Part shown: positions 1 to 5,538 of the stretch, one piece after another | Numbering within the stretch: the stretch's first letter is position 1 | Layout: every line of letters starts with the position of its first letter | The notes under the pieces: generated by a model | Told to the model about the DNA's origin: nothing | The model's database searches: none | Seen by the model: only the letters and a program-made list of their open reading frames with translations | Assembly (NCBI GenBank): GCA_003222375.1 | Contig: QHVX01000094.1 | Coordinates: forward strand, 1,658-8,588 | DNA: 6,931 nt | Source: Acidobacteriota bacterium | GTDB taxonomy: Bacteria > Acidobacteriota > Thermoanaerobaculia > Gp7-AA8 | Direction of reading: 5' to 3' | Made by a program: the position numbers and the translations under genes

Positions 1-1934
1 TCCTGCGGATTGACGGGCGTACCGATGATCTTGCCGCTGCTGTCGATCGGGTTGACGGCCGGTCCTTTGTATGCGTAGTTGAATGTCGCCGGAGTTCCGG
101 CGGCATTGGCGGCGCCGCCGACGTTGCCGTCGACGATCTTCGTCACGTAGCGCGCGTAGCTCATATTGACGCGGCTGCGGCCGTTGCCTTTGACGTCGAA
201 CATGGCGCCGAGGCGCGGAGCAAACGCGCTGTCGTCGGCAACCAGATTGCCCGATGCGTCGTGCACCACGTTCTTGTCGTAACGCACGCCAACATTGAAG
301 CTCCAATGACTGTTGAGGTCCCACTTGTCATTCGCGAACGCCGACCTGGTCTTGAAATGGCTGCCGGTGGATAACACCAGAATCGGCTGCCAGCGAAGGA
401 TCGTGCTGGCGTCGAAACGCGGATAGGGAGTGCTGTCGCCGGGCAGGAAGATGGCCGTGCCGGTCGACTGCACGCGGAAGTCGCTCGCTTCCTGATGGTT
501 GTTGACCAGGCGCGTCTCCTTGTACAGCTCACCGCCCAGCACGAAGCTGTGATTGCCCATGTTCTTCGTGTTCAGGTAGTAGCTCGTCTTTGCGACGGCC
601 GAATCGTTGTTGCGCTCTTCGGGTGTGCAAACGCCGCAGAATGTCGGCGCGTTGAAGCGCGCGTTCGAGTCGAGAAGGAGCGTGCCCTTGATGCGATCGG
701 TGTCCAATCCGCCGCTGTTGATGAATGCGAATTTTTTCTGCGAGACCTGTCCTTCCAGCAGCCAGTTGCCGCTGAGCACTCCGTTGTAGGCGAGCGCTTT
801 GAGCGAGTTCGGGAGCTGGCGCGAAGGAACGATGCTGTTGAGATCGTAGATCGATCCGAAGAAGTTGTTGAGCTCCGTCGTCTTGACCTTGAGGTACGAC
901 GCGACGAGGCTGTGCTTCTGTGTGACCTGGCCCGTCAATTTCCCTTCGTAGCGATCCTCGTTGATCGTGTTGAGAAATCCGAGGTTCGTCACGAGCGTGG
1001 TCTGCGCGGCGTTGAATCCATTCGCCGGTGCGCCCTTCGTATGGCGCCCGGCGCCGAAGAACCACAGACGATCACGCAGTACGAATCCGCCCAGCGTTCC
1101 TTCGTAGACGTTCGAGCGGATGCTCGGATGATCCGGCTCGGCGTTTCCCTTCGAGTCGCGGAAGTCTGTCTTGGCGATCCAGTTCGGATTCGTCATCGTG
1201 TCGCGCAGCGATCCGCTGAACGCGTTTCCACCTGACTTCGTGATCGAGCTGACAACACCGCCGGTGAATCGTCCGTACTCGGCCGAGATGCCACCGGCCG
1301 CGATGACAGTCGTCTCCTGGATCGCATCTTCGATGAAGAGATCGTGCGGCTGACCGCGCAGGTTCTCATTCACGACGACCCCGTTCACGAGAAAGAGGTT
1401 GTCGTAGGAGGGCGCGCCGGAGATCGTCATCTGATTGTTAGGGCCGTTCGAGTTTGTCCCGGGAGCGAGAAGAACCGTGTCGCGAATGTTCCGGCGCACC
1501 GGCAGCTCCGCCACCTGTTTCGCCGTGAAGTTCCGCGTCACCTCGGTCGTCTCGAGCACTGCCGGTGCCGCCGCCGTGACCGTGATCGCTTCCGTCACCG
1601 TCGCGACCTTCAAATCGGCATCTGCAGTACTCGGCTGGGCGAGCGAGAGTGTGACCTTCTGCGACGACTTCTGCAGGCCCTCGAGCTCAAACTTCACCGT
1701 GTAGACGCCGGGTGGCAGCGACGAAAAGTTGTATCCGCCGCCTTCGCCGGTGACTGTTGTGCGCGTTCCGAGCAGCGACGGCGACGTGATCATCACCGTG
1801 ACGCCTGGAAGCGCTTTACCGCCGGTCGTAACCGTGCCGCTGAGCGACGAGGTTGTACCTGTTCCTTGCGCGAATGCGCTCGCCGCGAGCAATGCGACGG
1901 CCATCAGCGCGATGAGACGGACAAATAGCCTCAT
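1..1934 (-). CDS. TonB-dependent outer-membrane receptor, Oar-like, with N-terminal carboxypeptidase-regulatory-like domain (3' part outside window)
   Basis: The frame is open from ATG at 1934 to the left edge: 644 codons with no stop or frameshift seen in my translation. Residues 1-22 are a signal peptide (basic start, hydrophobic core, cleavage near AFA|Q). Residues about 29-110 form a carboxypeptidase-regulatory-like beta domain (LSGTVTTGGKALPGVTV, GGYNFSSLPPGVYTV). A TonB-box-like stretch, TEAITVTA, follows at 114-121. The plug domain begins around 130 with ELPVRRNIRDTVLLAPGT and continues with ISGAPSYDNLFLVNGVVV and ITKSGGNAFSG. Beta-barrel strands then alternate to the edge (for example WSFNVGVRYDKN). 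In this family the receptor sits in the outer membrane and imports large substrates using TonB-ExbBD energy. The substrate cannot be told here. Family members are often about 900-1100 residues, so roughly a third is missing by truncation at the window edge. The start is fixed by a strong Shine-Dalgarno. Confidence 0.9.
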   Translation of the reverse strand, partial: MRLFVRLIALMAVALLAASAFAQGTGTTSSLSGTVTTGGKALPGVTVMITSPSLLGTRTTVTGEGGGYNFSSLPPGVYTVKFELEGLQKSSQKVTLSLAQPSTADADLKVATVTEAITVTAAAPAVLETTEVTRNFTAKQVAELPVRRNIRDTVLLAPGTNSNGPNNQMTISGAPSYDNLFLVNGVVVNENLRGQPHDLFIEDAIQETTVIAAGGISAEYGRFTGGVVSSITKSGGNAFSGSLRDTMTNPNWIAKTDFRDSKGNAEPDHPSIRSNVYEGTLGGFVLRDRLWFFGAGRHTKGAPANGFNAAQTTLVTNLGFLNTINEDRYEGKLTGQVTQKHSLVASYLKVKTTELNNFFGSIYDLNSIVPSRQLPNSLKALAYNGVLSGNWLLEGQVSQKKFAFINSGGLDTDRIKGTLLLDSNARFNAPTFCGVCTPEERNNDSAVAKTSYYLNTKNMGNHSFVLGGELYKETRLVNNHQEASDFRVQSTGTAIFLPGDSTPYPRFDASTILRWQPILVLSTGSHFKTRSAFANDKWDLNSHWSFNVGVRYDKNVVHDASGNLVADDSAFAPRLGAMFDVKGNGRSRVNMSYARYVTKIVDGNVGGAANAAGTPATFNYAYKGPAVNPIDSSGKIIGTPVNPQ

Positions 1935-1938
1935 TTTT

Positions 1939-1945
1939 CCTCCTT
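1939..1945 (-). promoter_or_regulatory. Shine-Dalgarno site of the TonB-dependent receptor
   Basis: On the minus strand the sequence reads AAGGAGG, then AAAA, then ATG. This is a near-perfect anti-16S match with 4-base spacing. It decides the start at 1934 and is much stronger than the sites in front of the other genes in the window, suggesting high translation of the receptor. Confidence 0.85.
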
Positions 1946-2030
1946 ATTTAATGTGTATTGCCGACAAGAGTTGCGCGCGACTCTATTGCACGGAGGCAGC
2001 CCACCCTTTGAAAACATAACCTGCTGCAGC

Positions 2031-2056
2031 GCAAGAACTTAAAAGTGGTTTCTTGC
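2031..2056. repeat. Inverted repeat in the ettA-receptor intergenic gap
   Basis: GCAAGAA (2031-2037) and TTCTTGC (2050-2056) are perfect 7-base inverted arms around a 12-base spacer. A further pair can form if one base is bulged. The repeat lies about 100 bases upstream of the receptor start and about 33 bases past the ettA stop. No T-run follows the stem in the minus direction, so it is not a standard intrinsic terminator. It could be an operator for the receptor gene or a weak 3' hairpin for ettA. The rest of the gap (1946-2088) is AT-richer, with no convincing -35/-10 pair. Confidence 0.4.
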
Positions 2057-2088
2057 TTGATATCCCATCGAAAATTCAAATAGACGAA

Positions 2089-3765
2089 TTAACGCGTCAA
2101 TTGCCGGTACCGAATCCGGTGTGGTTGGGCGGCATCGACACCGAGGCGTTTCTTTTTGTCCTCTTCGTATTCGCTGTAATTTCCGTCGAACGAGAACACG
2201 CGCGAGTCGCCTTCGAAGGCCAGGATGTGCGTCGCGACGCGATCGAGAAACCAGCGATCGTGGGAGATCACGATCGCGCAGCCGGCGAAATTCTCCAGCG
2301 CCTCTTCCAGCGCGCGCAGCGTGTTGACGTCGAGATCGTTGGTCGGCTCGTCGAGAAGCAGCACGTTCGCGCCTTCCTTCAACATCTTCGCGAGATGAAC
2401 GCGATTGCGCTCGCCGCCTGACAGAATGCCGACCTTTTTCTGTTGATCCTGTCCCGAGAAATTGAATCGCGCGACGTACGCCCGTGACGCCATCTCGCGC
2501 GGCCCGAGCTGTACCACATCCGAGCCGCCGGTAATTTCCTCGAAAATCGTTTTGTCGGGATCGAGCGGACGATTCTGATCGATGTACGCGAGCTTCACGG
2601 TTTCGCCGATGCCGATCGTGCCGCCGTCCGGTTTTTCCTCACCCAGGACCATGCGGAACAGTGTCGTCTTTCCTGCGCCGTTTGGACCGATCACTCCGAT
2701 GATGCCACCCGGCGGCAACTTGAATGTCATCTCATCGATGAGCAGATTTTCGCCGTACGCTTTGCGCACGTCGTCGGCTTCGATCACCACTTGTCCTAGG
2801 CGCGGGCCGGGCGGGATGTAGATCTCGAGCTCCTGAATTTTCTGCTGCGTCTCCTGATGCAGCAGCGACTCGTAAGAGGTGATGCGCGCTTTTCCTTTGG
2901 CGTGCCGTCCCTTCGGCGACATGCGGATCCATTCCAGCTCGCGCTCGAGAGTCTTCTGCCGCTGCGATTCCGATTTCTCTTCCTGCTGCAATCGCGTCCT
3001 TTTCTGTTCGAGCCACGACGAATAGTTTCCTTTGAAAGGAATGCCGTGACCGCGATCGAGCTCGAGGATCCATCCCGCGACGTTGTCGAGGAAGTAGCGA
3101 TCGTGCGTGACTGCGATGACAGTGCCGGCATATTGCTGCAGATGTTTCTCGAGCCACTCGACCGATTCGGCATCGAGATGGTTCGTCGGCTCGTCGAGCA
3201 GAAGAATGTCGGGTTCCTGCAGGAGCAGGCGGCACAGCGCGACGCGGCGTTTCTCGCCGCCGGAGAGAATCGGGATCGATGTTTCAGGCGGCGGGCATCG
3301 CAGCGCATCCATGGCCATCTCGAGTTTTGAATCGAGGTCCCAGGCGCCGGCGGCGTCGAGTTTGTCCTGAACCTTTGCCTGGCGCTCGAGCAGCTTGTCC
3401 ATGTCGGCATCTGGATCGGCGAAGGCGTTGTTGATCTCGTCGAACTCTTTCAAGAGATCGATGACCGGCTGCACGCCCTGCTCGACAATTTCACGGACTG
3501 TTTTTGTCGGATCGAGCTGGGGTTCCTGCTCGAGAAATCCGACGGTGTGGCCAGGCGACAGGACTGTCTCGCCGATGAAATCCTTGTCGACGCCGGCCAG
3601 AATTCGCAGCAGCGAGCTCTTTCCGGATCCGTTCAGACCGATGACGCCGATCTTCGCGCCGTAAAAGTACGAGAGATAGATGTCTTTGAGGACTTGCTTC
3701 TTTCCATGGAACTTCGAGACGCCGGCCATGGAATAGATGATTTTGTCGTGGGCAGGTTGGGCCAT
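2089..3765 (-). CDS. ettA: Energy-dependent translational throttle protein EttA (ABC-F ATPase)
   Basis: This 558-residue protein is nearly the length of E. coli EttA (555) and collinear with it. Domain 1 has Walker A GLNGSGKS (43-50), signature LSGGE (167-171), Walker B ending in catalytic E192 (LLLDEPTNHLD) and H-loop H221. The arm insertion lies between Walker A and signature 1. The inter-domain linker is charged and helical (about 246-315, with ELEWIRMSPKGRHAKGKAR), followed by the EttA-typical IPPGPRLG (317-324). Domain 2 has Walker A GPNGAGKT (360-367), signature LSGGERNRVHLAK (from 448), E473 and H502. There are no membrane segments, as expected for ABC-F. EttA binds the ribosomal E site and gates the first elongation step according to ATP/ADP level. 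The start is supported by the family-typical MAQ opening, though no clear Shine-Dalgarno precedes it; an internal ATG at residue 13 would trim the first strand. All catalytic residues are intact. Confidence 0.97.
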   Translation of the reverse strand: MAQPAHDKIIYSMAGVSKFHGKKQVLKDIYLSYFYGAKIGVIGLNGSGKSSLLRILAGVDKDFIGETVLSPGHTVGFLEQEPQLDPTKTVREIVEQGVQPVIDLLKEFDEINNAFADPDADMDKLLERQAKVQDKLDAAGAWDLDSKLEMAMDALRCPPPETSIPILSGGEKRRVALCRLLLQEPDILLLDEPTNHLDAESVEWLEKHLQQYAGTVIAVTHDRYFLDNVAGWILELDRGHGIPFKGNYSSWLEQKRTRLQQEEKSESQRQKTLERELEWIRMSPKGRHAKGKARITSYESLLHQETQQKIQELEIYIPPGPRLGQVVIEADDVRKAYGENLLIDEMTFKLPPGGIIGVIGPNGAGKTTLFRMVLGEEKPDGGTIGIGETVKLAYIDQNRPLDPDKTIFEEITGGSDVVQLGPREMASRAYVARFNFSGQDQQKKVGILSGGERNRVHLAKMLKEGANVLLLDEPTNDLDVNTLRALEEALENFAGCAIVISHDRWFLDRVATHILAFEGDSRVFSFDGNYSEYEEDKKKRLGVDAAQPHRIRYRQLTR

Positions 3766-3774
3766 GGGCTGAAG

Positions 3775-3780
3775 ATTCTA
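3775..3780 (-). promoter_or_regulatory. Possible -10 element close to the ettA start
   Basis: The minus strand reads TAGAAT, five of six matches to the sigma-70 -10 hexamer, followed by nine bases and then the ettA ATG. No good -35 is visible at 16-18 bases; that stretch is the 7-base repeat array. If used, transcription would begin at or within a few bases of the ATG, giving a leaderless mRNA, which would fit the absence of a Shine-Dalgarno. This is a single-motif inference. Confidence 0.25.
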
Positions 3781-3782
3781 AA

Positions 3783-3865
3783 TGAATGCAGAATGCAGAA
3801 TGCAGAACGAAGAAAGGGCGGCGGGTTTCTCAATTCTGCGTTCTGCGTTCTGCGTTCTGCATTCA
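3783..3865. repeat. Long imperfect palindrome built of 7-base repeats
   Basis: The left arm (3783-3814) starts TGAATGCAGAATGCAGAATG. The right arm (3834-3865) ends in repeated TTCTGCG/TTCTGCA units and closes with ATTCA. The arms pair over 27 consecutive positions (3783-3809 with 3839-3865), including two T.G wobbles at 3794 and 3801. After one mismatch there are four more pairs, around a loop of 19 bases (3815-3833). Each arm holds three to four heptamer copies of GCAGAAT/GCAGAAC. The right arm contains the stop codon of the phosphatase remnant (3863-3865), and the element ends 18 bases before the ettA start. It is non-coding, between genes, and could be a dispersed palindromic repeat or a transcription or mRNA-processing hairpin. 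Confidence 0.8.
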
Positions 3866-4156
3866 GGTTGCCGTAGCGTAGGCTGCCTCCACCTCTTCCG
3901 CTCCCGCCGCCTCGCGATCAAATGACACGACGACCAACGTCTGATCGTCTTCCGGCGGGCGGTTGCGAGTGAACTTCCGAATCGAGCCGAGAAGTGTCTT
4001 CTTGATTCCCTCGGCCGAAAGGTGGCCGGCGTCGAGCAGCACGCGCTCGAATCGATCGAAGCCGAATGGCTCACCGTCGTCGTCGATCGCCTCGATCAAT
4101 CCATCGCTGTAGAGAATCAGGCGATCGCCGGCAGCGAACTCCGCGCGCGGGTCAGG
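3863..4156 (-). pseudogene. C-terminal remnant of a SpoIIE/RsbU-type PP2C serine phosphatase
   Basis: The frame ending at the stop 3863-3865 encodes, from about position 4153, DPRAEFAAGDRLILYSDG, then LIEAIDDDGEPFGFDRF, and near the end PPEDDQTLVVVSF. The GDRL.LYSDGLIEA block with its metal-binding Asp and the DDQT.VVV block are the last two conserved motifs of SpoIIE-type PP2C phosphatases, which dephosphorylate anti-sigma-factor antagonists. Fewer than 100 residues of this domain remain. The earlier motifs, including the first metal-binding Asp pair and the AGH block, are absent. Upstream the same frame becomes meaningless (Arg/Cys-rich) and reaches a stop at 4265-4267. There is no credible start: the only near option is a TTG (4097-4099) inside the motif. 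The fragment cannot be a working phosphatase. Truncation by deletion or an assembly join near 4120-4190 is likely. Confidence 0.75.
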
Positions 4157-4254
4157 CGGATGCCGATCGGTTGCGCGGCGTTGAACTGATGCACGAGCCC
4201 CGCAGTCACACCGATTCCCACGACAAACGCGAGATATGGCGCGAGCCGTTTCAT
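4117..4254 (-). CDS. Short ORF with N-terminal hydrophobic anchor, possibly the 5' end of a broken gene
   Basis: ATG at 4254 opens a 45-residue frame ending in TGA at 4117-4119. Residues 1-20, MKRLAPYLAFVVGIGVTAGL, have the two-basic-residue start and hydrophobic core of a signal peptide or membrane anchor. Residues from about 35 onward lie antiparallel in frame to nothing recognisable and overlap the phosphatase remnant in another frame. The segment GLVHQFNAAQPIGIRL (20-35) could alternatively be upstream phosphatase sequence, since a P-L/I-G-I block normally precedes the GDRL motif; the remnant would then be split by a frameshifting deletion. No good Shine-Dalgarno is seen. The start codon lies only 12 bases from the divergent MFS start, which argues against both starts being used from separate promoters. 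I do not recognise the gene. Confidence 0.35.
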   Translation of the reverse strand: MKRLAPYLAFVVGIGVTAGLVHQFNAAQPIGIRLTRARSSLPAIA

Positions 4255-4266
4255 CCGGTAGCTTTC

Positions 4267-5538
4267 ATGATACGGGCTGTCTTGATTACGATTCCCTACT
4301 CAGTGAGTTTCGAACGAGAAGATCGCGCCGCGGTCTACGCCCTAACGGTCTTGACGTTCATCAATCTATTTAACTACGTCGACCGGTGGATCGTCTCGGC
4401 AGTTCTCGAATCGCTGAGGCGCTCTGAGCTGCATTTGACCGATACGCAACTCGGTTTCCTTCCTACAGGTTTTTTGATTGTTTACACGCTGACCTCGCCA
4501 ATCTTCGGAACCCTCGGCGATCGCAAATCACGTCCGCCGCTCATCGCAGTCGGCGTGGCGCTATGGAGCATCGCGACTTCGCTTGGAGGTTTTGCGCGCG
4601 GATTCATTTCGTTGTTCATCGCGCGATCGGGCGTGGGCGTGGGTGAGGCGGCCTATGGAACGATTGCGCCCGCGCTGATCTCCGACACGTTCCCGCTCAG
4701 CAAGCGCGGTCGTGTTCTATCCATATTCTTCTGCGCGATTCCGGTCGGATCGGCTGCTGGCTATGTCCTGGGCGGCTTCATGAATGAACATTTCGGATGG
4801 CGCGCCGCCTTTTGGATCGCCGGATTGCCCGGGTTGATCCTGGCGCTGCTCGTTCTCTTCGTGCGCGATCCGCCGCGGGGCATTCATGATGAAGTTGGAG
4901 CGGCTGGATTCAGCCCGCCGGCTAAAGCCGGCGTCTACACCTACCTGGGTCTCTTCCGCAACGGGCCGTACATCGTGACCGTTCTCGGTTACGGCGCCTA
5001 CACCTTCGCGTTAGGCGCGCTCGCATTCTGGATGCCGGCGTTTCTCGAACGCGAACGCGGGATGACCGGAGCGCAAGCGACCGAGACCTTCGGCGCGATC
5101 GCGCTCGCGACAGGATTAGTCGGCACGTTCACCGGCGGCTGGTTAGGCGATCTCTTTCTCAAGAAATCGAAGCAGTCGTACTTGTGGGTTTCCGGAATCG
5201 CCACGCTGCTCGCCGCGCCGGTCACGTACGTCGCGCTCAGCGATCCGAGGCGCGGCGTGTTTTTGACGGCGATCGTGATCGCCGAGATTCTGATTTTCAT
5301 GAGCACCGGCCCCGTCAACTCCGCGATCATCAATGCAGTTGCGCCCGCCGAGCGTGCGACCGCTCTAGGCCTGTCCGTTTTCGTGATGCACTTCCTCGGC
5401 GACATCCCTTCGCCGCCCATCATCGGGAAAATCTCCGACGCGACCTCGCTCGAGCGCGCATTTCTGATCGTGCCGGTTGCGATCGTCGTTGCTGGATTGA
5501 TCTGGATCTACGGCGCCTGGCGCGGCGAGCGGACATGA
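4267..5538 (+). CDS. Spinster-family MFS transporter
   Basis: This 423-residue protein of the inner membrane has about 12 hydrophobic helices. Hallmarks of the Spinster (Spns) branch are NYVDR in helix 1 (36-40), the motif-A-like GTLGDRKSR (81-89), and ARSGVGVGEAAYGTIAPALI in helix 4 (from 119, with R120 and E127). SIFFCAIPVGSAAGYVLGG follows, and HFLGDIPSPPIIGKISD (from 375) lies near the end; these blocks closely resemble animal Spns1/Spns2. Spns1 moves lysophospholipids and Spns2 moves sphingosine-1-phosphate; bacterial substrates are mostly unknown. I chose ATG 4267 because the frame upstream is Arg/His-rich and overlaps the antisense phosphatase remnant; only a weak GGTAG lies five bases ahead. 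A GTG at 4303 is a possible alternative. The stop overlaps the acyltransferase start (ATGA), implying translational coupling. The cytoplasmic loop between helices 6 and 7 contains a palindromic insertion-like stretch. Confidence 0.9.
   Translation: MIRAVLITIPYSVSFEREDRAAVYALTVLTFINLFNYVDRWIVSAVLESLRRSELHLTDTQLGFLPTGFLIVYTLTSPIFGTLGDRKSRPPLIAVGVALWSIATSLGGFARGFISLFIARSGVGVGEAAYGTIAPALISDTFPLSKRGRVLSIFFCAIPVGSAAGYVLGGFMNEHFGWRAAFWIAGLPGLILALLVLFVRDPPRGIHDEVGAAGFSPPAKAGVYTYLGLFRNGPYIVTVLGYGAYTFALGALAFWMPAFLERERGMTGAQATETFGAIALATGLVGTFTGGWLGDLFLKKSKQSYLWVSGIATLLAAPVTYVALSDPRRGVFLTAIVIAEILIFMSTGPVNSAIINAVAPAERATALGLSVFVMHFLGDIPSPPIIGKISDATSLERAFLIVPVAIVVAGLIWIYGAWRGERT
4902..4933. repeat. REP-like double palindrome inside the MFS gene
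   Basis: Two adjacent hairpins sit within the coding sequence. The first is GGCTG-GATT-CAGCC (4902-4915). The second is CGCCGGCT-AA-AGCCGGCG (4916-4933), a perfect 8-base stem. They encode residues about 212-222 (AAGFSPPAKAG) in the loop between the two six-helix halves. Adjacent GC-rich palindromes are the format of dispersed REP-type elements; whether copies exist elsewhere in this genome cannot be seen from the window. Confidence 0.55.

Noticed and set aside
495..1928. Long plus-strand open frames opposite the receptor gene (495-1235 and 1344-1928)
   Set aside because: They are antisense to a continuous receptor frame with clear domains, are Arg/Val-rich without motifs, and have no ribosome-binding sites.
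2732..3410. Other open frames on both strands within ettA (for example 2796-3410 and 2857-3330)
   Set aside because: Arg/Ser-rich translations with no motifs, entirely within an intact, well-recognised EttA frame.
3783..3865. CRISPR array
   Set aside because: The repeat unit is 7 bases, without spacers, and is arranged as two inverted arms.
3815..3865. Intrinsic terminator for the phosphatase remnant
   Set aside because: The stem is long and AT/GC-mixed with no T-run after it in the minus direction, so it does not fit the standard form.
4066..4266. N-terminal extension of the MFS gene to an ATG at 4066
   Set aside because: The extra 67 residues are Arg/His-rich and non-conserved in character, and lie antisense to the phosphatase motifs; Spinster proteins normally begin shortly before helix 1.
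5184..5534. Extension of the acyltransferase upstream to 5184
   Set aside because: The frame there is an Arg/His-rich shadow of the MFS gene. The ATG at 5535 gives the normal family start and the ATGA overlap.
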